Shown here one piece after another: positions 46,391-59,480 of a DNA stretch of 64,000 nucleotides. The DNA is from Euryodendron excelsum (Eukaryota; Streptophyta; Magnoliopsida; Ericales; Pentaphylacaceae). Below the pieces are notes generated by a model that was given only the letters and a program-made list of their open reading frames with translations, did not search any database and was not told the origin of the DNA. The stretch spans positions 10,366,501 through 10,430,500 of the forward strand of contig CM065383.1 of assembly GCA_033060915.1 (NCBI GenBank). Direction: 5' to 3'. How positions within the stretch are numbered: the first letter of the stretch is position 1; each line of letters begins with the position of its first letter. The translations under genes were made by a program, and so were the position numbers.

Positions 46391-49300
46391 AGAAACAAAG
46401 AGAAGCCTTAGAAATGGCAGCAATGAGCCATGGCTGCTGTGCAGGAGTTGTGTTTTTAAGATGATGCTGGGGCTGGTGGCATTGAGATGGCAAAGGTTGG
46501 AGGGGTTGCTCTGAGCTGCAGATAGAGAGAAAGAGAGAGGCTGCCCACTGTAAAGAGAGGGAGATAAGAGTAACATTTAGAGCAAAAACCCTTGTTTAGA
46601 TAGGAATATGATCTGCGTGAAATAATGGTTTAATTAAAAGAATTACTTATAAAAAAACAATTCAATTAAAAGAACTTTTTCATTGATGTAATGGAAAATG
46701 ATATGAATATGATCTCTGTCATACGTGTATGCATTTATATCACACGTGTATCCAACTTTGGTGGCTCGGGTTGAGATATTTCACCCCAAGCCCGACCCGG
46801 TGAGTAAAATAACATGTCCAAGCCCAAAAATAATCAAGCTATTCTCATGTTGCTCAGGTTCAACCCTTTTGAGTTGTAGGCCTAAGGGGTAGTGAGTGTT
46901 TTGTAGCAAAGTTAAGGAACATGAGACATCAATGCAGACATGCCAAAACGCCTATTTTCAAAAAATAGGTTACAACAAGGAAAGGATACAGCAATCTGAA
47001 CAAAATGTTCTAATATTTATTATAAAAAGTTCTATTCAAGTATTCACAAACAAATTAAAAGTTTGACTTTAGAATTCATAAAATTGAAAAGCCTAAAGGA
47101 GGAGGAATTAATAGATATAAATACACAATGCTTTTATTTTAATCATTGGCTCACAAATTATTATTTTTAAACTTGCAATTTGTTTTATGTATATCTAAAT
47201 GATGGATGCATATGTCCCCCAAGTATCCAAAGCATATCCAGTTCTAAAAACGTCAAAAAATAATAAGATATGCTTGGACGGTTGGACGTGTGGGACACGT
47301 AGCATGTCCGACATCATCATATCACTTTCTTAGAAGTATCCACACTTCTTATTTAGTAATTTTACCCAAAATATTATGAGGAAGAAAAAACAAAAAAACA
47401 AAATCAAAAGCAATAACTGTAGCAGAATATAGCACCTCCAACACAATATATGAAAGCCTATACAGCAAGGCATACAACTATGAAAGCAAGCATACATGCG
47501 TATCGCAGACGAATGAGTGTTAAATATAAACAACAGCACTCAACCCCAATAAAGATTACAGAGTAACAAAAATGAATCAAACACTATGTAAAACCCAGAT
47601 GTTTTTAGAATATAAATTCATCCAATTTGACGCAAGTAATAACCAGATGATTTATCAGATAGGGAAGGGCCGCAAACCTTTTTTATCAGAAACCTGCAAT
47701 TTGATACCCTCCAGTGGTTTTTCTCACATTGATGATCCTTGAGAAACAAATTAAACCATAAATAGGAGAAAACCTTGTTTGAACACTCTATATAAGAATG
47801 CCTGTGCCAGAGTTTGAAGAGATTAAACTCATATTGAGATGATCTCCAAATTTTAAAATCTCTACTTAGTGATACCCTGGACAAGTAAAAAATGTATTAC
47901 CACAGAATGAAGATGTAAATACAAAAAGACAACTGAATCTGCTGAAATGACATAAATTACTGTGAGAATGTACTGATGTGCTGAAGACAACAAAAAGAGA
48001 CAAGACAGAGACCTTTTAAAGCTCTAACAACATGATCAAGGCATATGACATTGCAAAAAAGCAAACCAAAGAGGGTTTGTAAGAACCAGAAAGTAAATGG
48101 AAGCAGTTTCTCCTCTCGCGTGGAACCCATGTTCTTTTGTAAGAGAAAAGAATAACACTTTTTAGGAAGTGCAGAGACAGCTTACAGGGTGAGCTGTCCA
48201 TACAACACACCACCATCATGTGCAGAAGGATCATCTAAACATCTCCTACTTTATAATATTTTTAAATTTGGACATGCCTGAAGCATGAGTATTTTGCTTC
48301 AATACACTTGTGACACATCTGGGATGTTAGGGCAAGTTTGGGAAGACAGAAAGAACAAGAAAAAATAGATGGGGGTTGTGTTGAAGAAAGATAATCAACA
48401 CAAATACAAAGACAAAAAATAAGAAAAAGTGATGACAACAAAGGCTGCTCCAGCCCAACAACGGCAGTCAAGCCAATCGAGCTGAGGTGGGCTGAAACCT
48501 TACTTTAAACTTTCCTTTCCGCTGTTTCTTCCCCTTCATTTCTAGTTCTTTCTTCTTTACGTATTTCATACTCTACATGTTAAAAATATACCTATCAATA
48601 GCTCTAAAAATTTAAATTTTTCTACAACCCTTACCAAAAAGTACTCCAAATTTATTCGTCAACTCTTACAAATTCTAAATAGTGTTAAGGCTTTCTATTC
48701 CCAGTTCTTACCCAACATATGAACTTTAGAAAAATGTCATGTTCCCGTTGGTCCACATCTTGATCTTTTTGAAAATTGCCGAGTCAGCATGTCTATATTG
48801 TGTGTATTTATGTTTTGTTACTGTATCTGTGCTTCTTAACCCCTCTTTCACATGAAACAAAATAATACAGTTTAATGAAGTACATAAGAAAGATCCATGT
48901 TCTTGAGTATTCAACGAAACATATATGATTGTTACTGGATCTATCTACTGGGAGGTTGAAGTAAGTATAGGGAATAGGTACCCAAGAAATAATGTAGGAT
49001 TAGGAAAACTTGAAAAGAGGAAGACTATTTTTGTTTGAAGACAAAATAGTGGACAATGAAACTATACGAGAAGCTCACAATAATAGGTAATGAATTGCTT
49101 GATAGTATTACAAAAGGAGTAGGAGCCCTTTGAAATTCTGATACAAATAGTTGTCACCTAAAGAGACTTGGTTGTGAATGATTATTTTCACATAGGCTGT
49201 CAATATGAACTATGAAAGAATCCAATTACAAAACTCGGTAGTGACATAGTAATGAGGAAAGTTTTGAATGATATAAATAGACAAAGAAGAAACCTAACCC

Positions 49301-51944
49301 AACTGTAAGTGAGACTATGTCCGTTCTTTTTCATCCATTTTAGATTAGTGAGACAAAATCCAATCCACGCCCCCACCCCCCACCCAAAAAAAAAAAAAAA
49401 AAAACCATCTCTTTTTGATAAGTGACAATAAATCCAAATTTTCCACCATGTTTTATAAGCAAGACAAAATCCAATTTAACCACAAATGACAGAGGAAAAA
49501 AAAGGTGCATAAAAAACCTGTTAAAGGAAGCTCAAGTTCAGATCATGCAAAGCACATGAAAAGACTTATTTATTAAAACTAAAAGGCAAAAGTGTAAGAC
49601 TTGACAATTGCAGTATTAGAGAAATTTCAGGTATAAAGTAAAGATGTTCCAACGGAGAAGCTTTGAATATGATATAAACATATAAATATGTATAACTATA
49701 GGAGATATGACAATGTCACTTTGTTTTCTCCACTGAATACAATTTCAACTTTTTCACTATTTGTCCTTTATTTAAGTAATTTATTCTTCTACTCCAGCCA
49801 TCCTCTATGATTTCAAAGATTAACATCATACATACACTCATGACAGTGATCAATTGAGGCAGTCGCAAATCGGCTAGTGATTGCACATTCATCTCCTTCC
49901 TGTGTAAAGATTTGGAGGTTGTTCATTGCTTCTTTTCATTATCATGGTATAATTTTTTAGATCGCTTTCTGTCTCTTTTTCGATGTGCTTTAGTTTTTCT
50001 AGACTGAGAAGTTGAAGTTATGCTTCATTTTTTGTTTTGAATTGCTTCCGTACAGTCGTCATCATACTTACGTATATATTTCCACTCTTTTCATGTGTCA
50101 CTGTTTTGTGCTTTTCACTACATTCTGCAATTTGGGGTTCTGCTATACTCTCTCTTTGTTTGTGACTTCTTTTCCGTTTTCACTTTGGGGGAGCTATTTT
50201 TCTAATTTTTCAATAATATGTTCACAAATGTTTTGGCCATTCATAAATATTAGCTTCTTCATACTTTATGTTAGGTAAGTTTAAATGCGTGTTTTTTATT
50301 TTTTTTGGCCTTCTCTTTTTCCATTTCAGATGCTTAATAAATAAAGATTTGTTACACTTTCCTTTTTTTCAGATGCTTAGTAAATTAATTATGTTTAGTA
50401 CTGGCTGTTTGGGGTTCTTAACATCTTGCTGCCTTCTGTTTGGTAAATTAAAATTATGTTGCTTTGATTTGATAACAAGAATTGACAATATGTTGCTTTC
50501 TTATTGTTTAAAGTGATATTTTTATATGAGGCTGATTATGTTGAAAATACCCGGGTTTGCTTGCAAACCATATGACTTTCCTTTTCATCACAACAAATAG
50601 TGTTTTATATTTGACTAATGGGATTTTTATTTCCCTTTTGTGTATTTTAAAGTTACGATGGAATCTATTGTTTACTCTGTTATTTATATCTACTTCGATT
50701 TCTCAGATATTTGAAATTAACTGTTTTGTAAGAATGGCTCATTCCTTCTCCTTAAAGCTCATGCATATCAGGACACTATTGGCTCTTTGATGTGTCTATA
50801 GCAGCTTTCATTTTTTTTAAGACATCTTTCTCATGGAAGAGCGGCGTTTGGGCTTGTAGTTCAATTGGCTGGAGGGAGAGTGGTGTCTGATCTTGGTGCC
50901 ATTACGGAAGCTAGGTCTACAAACCAGCTGAGACTTTAGCAGAGTGTAATATAAAGGATTGGTTGTGGAGTGATGGAGTTACAAAAGCTACTATCTGCAT
51001 CGATGCTAAAGGGGCAGTTGCAAAGTCTTCATGCCAATGATAGAAGGGATTTGGAATCGAACGGCATCCTAGAGATAGTTTTGATGTGTCCTCTTTTGTT
51101 TCCTACAAGCTTCTATACCTTCCTAGAAAGTGTAATTAGTTGGCAGTTGCCACACCTTGCAGAAAATGCTCCTTTTTTTGTTCCAGACATATTTAGAGCT
51201 TTCTTAACATTTCTCACAAGTTCAGATTGCATGTCCGTTACTATCGGAGGAGTTACTCAAACAATATCATGCTGTAATATTTCTTTGTTAGCTCTGTTTA
51301 ATGTAACCTCTTTACCCAAAAAAATAAATGAAGTATCTATTATTTGCTAGACATGTGCATGATGCGGGCCACTTCCTAGTATATATGTAAATGAGGAAAG
51401 GCTTTAGATCCTATTGAAAAATTAACTAAGCTTGCAAGCATCTAGGCAAGAGTTGTACAGTTACATTGACTAAATATTTGACAAGATTGTAAAGAGGAAT
51501 AAAATGTCTACTGAGTAAAGAAGAAGCACACTCTGCACAGAGATTGACCAAAAAAGCTATTTTCTTCTCTAAGCAATTTTCAAAAATTTCAAAAAAGAGG
51601 TACAAGCATAAATAGTACTTAATGAAACAAAGAAAAAGCATCTACTTCGGTCCTTAGAAGCAATGTGGTGGATTCTACAAGAAGAAAGTATCAACTAAGT
51701 ATAAATGTAATCAAAGGTATAAAGATTGATTCGTTTCCCTGATGTGCAGAGTCAGACCTCGACATAGGCTGGGCTGCTTGAAAAACCCATCACCAATATA
51801 TGTTTATATATAGGTCACACTAATAAGTAGGTTGCCCACTATTCTTCCACATAGTTTTTACAAGTATCCCATAAAGAAGATTCTCTACATATTATGACCC
51901 CACACCCTCCCCCAACCTTCTCCAGGCTAAGGCAAATCCAATGA

Positions 51945-52004
51945 AATAGTGCAAGTTCATCCCTGCTAATGTGGAATAGTGCAAGTTCATCCCTGCTAAT
52001 GTGG
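51945..52004 (+). repeat. 30-bp tandem duplication
   Basis: Two perfect adjacent copies of a 30-bp unit beginning AATAGTGCAAGTTCATCC and ending CTAATGTGG. Confidence 0.9.
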
Positions 52005-53520
52005 AATCACCATGGAAACAGTTTGAGAGACAAGTGAATTAAATTTCACAATAACGTACAAATCAATGATAAGTTCTTCAAAATCATGCAGCAATGGCAT
52101 TTCAAATCAGGAAGTGATTCCAACAAGGGCATAATAGCTAAGAAAATTTAGCAACTGCTCAACTTTAATCTATATCTTTACGCTTGTATAAGAACAACAC
52201 TTCTCTTTGGTTCTCCTATGTGAATCTTCTACTGCTTTCCTTATTTTCTGTTGACTTTTATTCATATTTACATATATATCCAACCACCTAAATTGACAAC
52301 TAGGTGTGCTTATGTAAAAAAACCTCAAGCAACATCATGGGATGGCAGCCTCTACCCTGCCACCAAGTTAACAAATCAAATTCAGTTAGCTAACTGCCAA
52401 AGGAACATTATCTGACGAGTGTCACCCATATAACATATCATGTTGCCTTCTTAGCCACTAAAGCTTCCATAAACGAATGCCTTCCATATATACGTACATA
52501 AATCTCGCACTAGAACAAACGCTAAAGCCTAGGAAAAGTAGATCTGTAATTGATGCTGACCACAACGTCAAGTCACAGAATCCCTACACCAGGTTTTCCA
52601 GGAGCAAAGCTTCAATAAGGACAAAAGCTGATGAATGATATTGGTGACCAGTTTAAATAGGAAGGAGTAAATGGAGCATGTTGAACTCGATGTGGGTTTT
52701 GAGGGCCAATGAGGGAGAAATGGAGGCTGGGGAGAGAATTGTGTGGGAGTAGGTGTCTGTGGTTATAAAAAGAGATAAGAGTAGCAGGATGATAGCAAGG
52801 CTGTTCCCAAAAAAGAGGGCAATATCAAGCCTATAATCAGATTAGACAGTGGTGCGACAGTCATCTCAAGATACTGGCCTTCTAATAATAATGACAAACT
52901 AACCCTTAAGACATTGATTTAGCCATTTAAGTTTTTATCATGTTTTCTATATAGTAACAACTAAAAGGATTAGTAAAATAAATCTCATCAGCAGCTTTTG
53001 AAGCTTAATTAAAACAACTTTATTATTGTTCCCCTTAATCCTTTTTCTTAAATGAGCTTGTCTTCATTCTACATTGCTCTGCATTTATATATCCTGCATA
53101 CAAGATCCTTATACAATCTGCAGAACCTAGAATGATTATCTTTCTATATCCATTTTTCTGATAGAAAGTTGATAATTGGATTCATCCCCAGGTAGTCCTT
53201 TTAAACTTTCGCACATAAATGTATATTGAGTAGTTTTAATGGTCATTTGTCTGTATATGTGTATCTCCAAAAAGCAGATTGGTTGTACTACACAACTTTG
53301 AAATTACAATGATGTGTTTTCAATTTTTTTAATGGATAGGGACATATCTCGCATGTTACGGTTTCTTGAGCTTGTAATTTGATTCGATGGTAATGTTCAA
53401 GAGCTATGTGGGCAGGAAATTTGTATTTGTTCAAGTATCGTAATGTAGATCTGTACAGATACATATATTCAGGAGTTTTTATTGTAAAAGCTACTCATGA
53501 AATTCTTCATGTCTTAAGTG

Positions 53521-53726
53521 GTGACTTTGATTTTTTTTTTTTTCTTTTGAAACGAGGAACCCCTCCAAGGCAAGCCCTTTGGATCACCCCTAGAGGGTAA
53601 ACCCCGGGTGTGTTAGGGAGGCCCATCCCCACACACCAGGTTAATTGGGGGATTCGAACCCTCATCCACTGTGTGGAGAGCAAACCCACCAGCCAACCGG
53701 GATGATCCCTGGGGGAGTGACTCTAA
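53521..53726 (-). mobile_element. tRNA-derived SINE with flanking target duplication
   Basis: On the minus strand the element begins near 53716 with a GC-rich head (CCCGGTTGGCTGGTGGG, an A-box-like string). It has a perfect B box GGTTCGAATCC at 53660-53650 and ends in an A-rich tail (T-run on the plus strand at 53530-53545). The flanks GTGACTTTGA (53521) and GTGACTCTAA (53717) look like the target duplication. The RNA polymerase III promoter boxes and the A tail identify a SINE. The plus-strand open frame through it is not a gene. Confidence 0.75.
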
Positions 53727-55504
53727 TGTATTATGTTTAATTGTTATGATATACACTGACTGTAGGAATTCTCTCTTGGCCATCATAAGTTTTGACTTTT
53801 ACTTGTTTTTAGTAATGTCTATTTAGAATAAATCAATAAATACTATTATCTCTTATTAACATTTTAGTTAATATATTCCCAACTTGCCCTTCTGTTTGTT
53901 TATTATGTTTTTACCAATAATTAGCACATATATCTCTCTAGTATGTTAATAAGAGGGAAACGCCAAAACACAAGATCAGTAGCTCCCCTTATGCAGGTTG
54001 CAGAGTTAAAGAGCTCAGTTATTTCTTTTCTTGACTGGGGACCAAGGCTCTACATACAAAAGAACTTTGTGATTACTCACATTTATAACCAGCTGGCACA
54101 TGTCCAGCCAATGAGTCAAACATGCCCAACCAAGTGTATTAGTTTGCACATATACAATAAAAAATCTCCAAGGAGGAGCCTAACTTCAGGGATCAAGAGC
54201 ACGTAAGTTCTGTTCTCACAGTGAAGACTCTTAAAAGATGCAAAACCTCGATGTAGTAAAATGCCAGCAAGCATAAGGGAGAAAAAAAAATGTTGCAAAT
54301 AACCAAGAACAAGAAAAACTGAAAATAAAAGGTGTCATCTAACGTGTTGGATTAATGGCTAGAACAACTAAAATTTGAAAATCATATCATACAATAGCTG
54401 ATTCTTCTTTACAAAACAGCAATGGAAACTCATCCTTCACATTGAGGATAAATGAATTATGAATCTATTTAACATATTCAGGAATATAACTTGAACGTAG
54501 ATACTGATGATATAGGTTTAGTTGATGAAAATAGACTAACTGTATAATTCAAAATGTGGGGTAATACTTTAAAACGTAAACCGTTTAGGGCAAGCTGACT
54601 CAACAAGAGAAATGGAATATAGTTTTTTAATACACTAGAAGAAGAAACGAGGTCATAGTAAAACTTGATGGCCGAGGCCTGAGAGATAGCTAGATTATGT
54701 TGAACCTATACATAAGAATGGGATTGAGAAAGCCATCACCTTAAACCCATAGAATAGAGCAGGATGGTTGAACTTAAGCAATAACTCTATGGTTTGTGTG
54801 CTCTTAGAATATTAAGAATATGATACATTGAAAGAGAAATTTAGGAAAGGGTCACAAGAATCCTGGAGATAGGAAACATTTTGTTCTACTTTGAAAAAGA
54901 ATATACTAATGTAGCAAGTAACTAGTAAAATGCTTGCTGTAGTTGAATCCAGAAGATCATCCCGAAAACTAAGCAAGATGCTCAAGTCTTCAATTCTTCG
55001 TTCATGGCAAAATAAAAGAAGTACACCCGTCTATAGATATGGGTACAAAACTTCCCTCTTTCAGCCAGGGAATAAACTAACTTAACCCTGAAGAATAACT
55101 AATTTTCCAACTAATCAATCATTAGTTGAACATGCCACAAGCCACTGGTCCCTTCATTGTAAGATGATTCTTTGAAAATTGAATCATCTAAACCCCATCA
55201 AAATGAATCGTTCTGATGGGCTAGGCTAACAAGACAGACTGACAGATGCACTAAAACTACTATCCCATCTACCTGACCAAGCCATAAGCCATGATCTAGA
55301 CTGTTATGCAGAATCCTATATTCTCAAAAACATTGTACGATATATATTCCTAACAAATTTTCAAGTTAAACCTGTACACTCCAAGAAGACTGCTTCTGTT
55401 TATCAGGTTGTTATAAAGCAAGAACTGCGGCCAGTGACGAGAGAAAATGAAACCATAACAAACACCATCTAGTCCTGGAAAAAAAATATATATAAAGTCG
55501 GATT

Positions 55505-55533
55505 TCTCATATATATATATATATATATATATA
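55505..55533 (+). repeat. (AT)n microsatellite
   Basis: About fourteen AT units next to ATTTCTC and TTCGATAC. Confidence 0.9.
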
Positions 55534-55839
55534 ATTCGATACAAAAACGCGCATAGCATAATTGAAGACATACAATCTGAAGATTCTGTATACAATTTCA
55601 TTCGGTACAATGTTTGAATTCCAAAACATGGGCATCGAGAACAACGAAGCTTTGATGTATGACCCGGATGAGTCTCAATTTGAAGCACTTTAATTGAAAT
55701 GTTGAGGAGAATCTAAGCGATCAAACTCGAAACATGGGCAGGAGAGGAGAAATCAGAATAGAAAAATCAAACCCTAGAAGGATCAAACCAAGCGAAGAAG
55801 GGAAAGAAGGTTAGAGAGAGAAAGAGAGACAGCGGTATT

Positions 55840-55960
55840 ACCTGAATGGAGCGAAGACAACAACAGCTAAGGGTTGGTATTTTGCCCTCTTCGCAACCCC
55901 TCCAGCCAGAGTTCTGAAATTCCCCTTCGTTCTCTTCGTTCTCTGCTGGTTTTTCTTTTT
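55840..55960 (-). other. candidate non-coding first exon and core promoter of PUB4
   Basis: On the minus strand a GC-richer stretch (GGCTGGAGGGGTTGCG, then CTTAGCTGTTGTTGTCTTCG) ends in CTCCATTCAG|GTAATACC, a good 5' splice site, followed by a pyrimidine-rich intron start. This is the usual look of a plant leader exon. The nearest downstream gene on this strand is PUB4, whose start codon is preceded by an acceptor. The link is an inference. A separate non-coding or truncated transcript is also possible. Confidence 0.4.
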
Positions 55961-58249
55961 GTCATGGTCTTTTTTATTATTTTATTACTATTATAATACA
56001 TATTTGAAAGGTATATTATCATATTCTTTATTAATTAAGCTTCAATCACCTACGGCTTTGAATTCAGAGTCTTCTTAGAATTGCATGCCAAGTCAGAGCG
56101 AAAAGGAGAGAGAGAAAAAAAAATTCATAACAAGATGGGTTCCATTTACTTCTGAAAGTTCATAGAAAATCAACTATGATTATTTTGGAGAAATAAAAAT
56201 AATTGGGCTGTAATTCTAGTTAGTAAATGTTTGTACTATTTATATATAACATTCGTACGTATATATAAATAAACATTTTACGTATTAAATGTATTAAATC
56301 ATTATTAAACGTTTTACTCGTACAGTAGTAATTGGATCGTATATTATACGTATTAAATGTTTTATGTATTATATTTTTGAAAAAACTTAATTAAAAATTA
56401 AATATAATTTAATATAATTTTAACATATTATTAATTCTATCCATAATATATAATTATAATAATAAAATTATTAACCATTAAACTTATTCGACTCTATCAA
56501 TTACAAAAAAATATTGTATAACTCTTTATGTATTTTTACTAGTATCATGTCATATATTTTTGAAAAAATTTTTTAATACTTCATACATTTAAATCATTAA
56601 ACATATTTGTATATAGCTTCTTATTAATACTCAAACTATTAAATTACAAATTAAAATTGACAAATTAACCTATTCTTATATCAATCATTGAAATAACAAA
56701 AAAAAAATTTCCACCACTTTAATTTAACTATTTGTTAGTAATATATGTTAAAAAATTAACATATAGGAGACAAAAATACTACATACTAACATATATAAGA
56801 AGAAATTACTTATAAATGTTATCGTATTTTTTGTCCCAACTTTTATCTAATGTTCATATAATACCCTGATAATTATATATTCGTATTTTTTATGTTCTCA
56901 TATTTTCATGCCGAATTTGTTACCGTATTTTTTAAGAAAAATTGTATTAAATCCGTATTATGTATTGCGCTTTTGCCGTGACGTATTTTATTAATTATGG
57001 CTATAATCTGCATGGGACTGCGATTGCTAATTGGAAAATTCTATTATTATAAAGTTTTTATACGGAAAAAAATAGTGTGGCAATAGTATTTTGAAAATTA
57101 TAAGTTAAACAATTTCGTTCGGATTGTGATTTCCAATTCGGTAGATACCGTGATGTAATTTTTTAATAGTAGGTGGTTTGGAATTATTGTAAAAATATTA
57201 AAATGGACTAAAGTTTCCACGCACCAAATGATGTTTGCCTTTGTAATATATAAGTATGTATTATCACTCTCTTACTTTTTTTTTCCTTTTTTATATATTT
57301 AATTTTTGTTAAAGTCATGAATGAAGCTACAAAATTTAACTTGTAAAAAGCAATGAAAAATTTGCGTCTCCTTTAAGACGAGATGGCATGACTTGTAATT
57401 TGAGTTTCACGATTCTAGAGTTGGCTTAATTCACTATCTACTTCAATGTTTTAAGCCGAACTTCTTTTTTTTTTTTTTTTCATGTCGAATTACTAAATCA
57501 ATGTTAATAGTTATTCTATAAATTCAGATTTATTAAATTAATTTTAAGTAAAATTTTAGATAGTGTTTTAACCATTTAAAATTTTAGTCTTCTATAATAT
57601 AACTTTCACATGACGAAGATTTATATATATTATATATATGAGTCCCGATCAACTTACGGCTGGCTATAATTTTTTTTATTTTATTATCTTATACCATTTC
57701 ATAACTTTTCTTTAAATATTTATTTCACAAAACTACCTCTTTCGTGCATGCTAAATTTTGGATCGGTCGAAGATATAAAAGCCTATGACCCTGGAAATTA
57801 GGGTTTTGTTATTTAAAAAAATTGTCAGTATATATATGAAATATAATGTTATCCAAAATTCAGATTAATCTCTATTCGGCATGAATTTTGAAAATATGAA
57901 TAGATGTAATCCAATGATTCAGAATATGGTATCCACTGCTCAATTATGTGAAATAGGATCTAACAAAAAAGTTATGAACAAATACAAAATTAAAAAACTT
58001 ACCTAAATATAAATTGATCCTAAATTTCTTTATGTATACATATTAAATTCTTTTTATTTATTTCAATGTTTATTACATTAATTTGCGAAGTTGATTGGCA
58101 ATAATACTAGAGAATTGTAGTCCTCTGTTCAAGTTTGAAGGTTATACCTAAGGTAGGAGCGCTCTTTTTTTCTGTAGGCCATCATCTCTGTACCAAAAAA
58201 AATAAAAATAAGTAATACTTAAAACTAAAACATTCACCAGACAGTAGAC

Positions 58250-58312
<63 letters not shown>

Positions 58313-58486
58313 CATTCACCAGACAGTTGACCGAGAGAGAGAGAGAGAGAGAACCAGAGGGGCAAGTCCACAGCTCACCCCAATGGACTGCCCTGGTTGG
58401 TAGATGGCAAATACAAGACCTTGCTATATACCTTGTGAATCCTCGAAAAGGCATATAATAAATCATAAGTCCAAGACAACTTGTGT
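55961..58486. other. AT-rich intergenic region
   Basis: Very AT-rich host DNA with repeated CGTATTAAATG(T)-like strings at about 56270-56360 and 56900-56990. Near the right end is a GA microsatellite pair. No gene is seen. Confidence 0.4.
58228..58352 (+). repeat. two GA microsatellites, each preceded by the same 16-bp string
   Basis: ACATTCACCAGACAGT occurs near 58230 and again near 58313. The copies are followed by GA runs at 58253-58307 and 58333-58352, so a unit containing the string and the repeat has been duplicated. Confidence 0.8.
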
Positions 58487-58937
58487 TCATAGCAGCTGGA
58501 GTTCTTGCTCAGGAATAGCATTATCAAGGGGCTTGTATGGAATGAGTGTTTGCTGCCTCCGTCTCCAAATAATCCATACTCCAGAAGCTGCTAATCCAAG
58601 AATTAGTGTAACAATAACTGCTACAAACACAGCCATGTAATGTTGCTGCCACCACATCCTGCATCATTTTAAAAAAACCAATATGAAAACGCTTCAAGAT
58701 CAGGAATCATATGATACCAGATCTACATAAGTTTGAAGAAGCAAACAGTATTTGAAAAGGGTAGCCAAAACAGGCAAATGTGCTGGAAGCAGCATAATAG
58801 CCACCAGATGGACTCGTCAAAAAGAAAATGTGAAAGAACCACAGTCCACAAGCAAAAAATGTAACGACCGCATTAACCAGAACATAAAATACACCAGATG
58901 TGTAATACTCCTGATGATGCATGACACCCAAATCCCT
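58487..58937 (-). CDS. 3' exons of an unrecognised multi-pass membrane protein (partial gene)
   Basis: Two minus-strand exons are proposed. The last, 58487-58658, follows the acceptor GATGCAG and encodes 56 residues: MWWQQHYMAVFVAV, a transmembrane stretch (VIVTLILGLAASGVWII), a basic WRRR stop-transfer and a tail PYKPLDNAIPEQELQLL. The preceding exon begins at 58937 after TTATATTCCAG and reads RDLGVMHHQEYYTSGVFYVL, then a second membrane stretch (NAVVTFFACGLWFFHIFF), then TSPSGGYYAASS. The most likely donor is at 58746 (CAAATACT|GTTTGC), which keeps the phase but is weak. The tail would lie on the cytosolic side by the positive-inside rule. I do not recognise the family. Upstream exons must lie to the right. 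Confidence 0.55.
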
Positions 58938-59200
58938 CTGGAATATAAATAAACTAGTGATGACCCGTGCCTACGCTACTCTTAACAAAATCAATGATTT
59001 ATCTCGTTTGAATTTGATAAGTTTGAGTGAGCAGTTAAAGACAAAAATAAACCATGACTATAAGGCTAATTAATTTAAGTCATTCTGATTAACCATTTGT
59101 TTCTTCAACTCTTTTTAAAATTTGAAAGGCCCTTCAAAGCTTTTCTTGGAATGATTTTCAGATAGTGATACTCGAAGGAAAAAAATATCAATTCCAATAA

Positions 59201-59480
59201 TAAGTAGGTCACCCAGTGGTAATAAGGTTAGTCCTATTAGTGAGTAACTTTTTGCATCGATTCTAAAAAATGACTGTTTAGCAAAACAGTAAAACAAAGT
59301 TTATTAACATTGGGATTGATTTGATCTTACTTACTAATAGGTCACCCAAGGGTAATAAGGTTAGTCCTATTAGTGAGTACCTTTTTGCATTGATTCTGAA
59401 AAACGATTGTTTTGCAAAACAGTAAAAAATAAATAAATAAAGATTATTAATGTTGGGATTAATTTGATCTTACTTACTAC
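59201..59480 (+). repeat. tandem duplication, unit about 134 bp
   Basis: The unit starting TA(A/)GTAGGTCACCC repeats at 59335. Both copies contain AATAAGGTTAGTCCTATTAG, TTTTTGCAT(C/T)GATTCT, GCAAAACAGTAAAA and TTTGATCTTACTTACTA. The second copy carries a few extra AATA units. Confidence 0.85.

Larger units (their letters stand above)
42597..55839 (-). other. candidate leader intron of PUB4 (about 13 kb)
   Basis: The stretch lies between an acceptor just upstream of the PUB4 start codon and a leader-like exon ending in a good donor near 55840. I saw no other convincing gene on either strand. It holds a MITE, a SINE, microsatellites and a T/G homopolymer. Open frames in it (for example 50012-50278 and 50970-51350) are hydrophobic or low-bias and carry no family motif. 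A SINE-like head (GCTTGTAGTTCAATTGGC) lies near 50852. Confidence 0.4.

Noticed and set aside
46260..46576. Open frames with Ser-Leu or Arg-Glu runs
   Set aside because: They are translations of the GA microsatellite.
50012..50790. Three hydrophobic plus-strand open frames in a row
   Set aside because: T-rich DNA gives Phe/Leu-rich frames; the pieces have no splice signals that join them and no recognisable membrane-protein motif.
53650..53660. Possible tRNA gene because of a perfect B box
   Set aside because: No cloverleaf stems or anticodon arm fit; the A tail and flanking repeats indicate a SINE.
53406..53689. Open frames on both strands around 53500-53690
   Set aside because: They run through the SINE and its T-rich tail.
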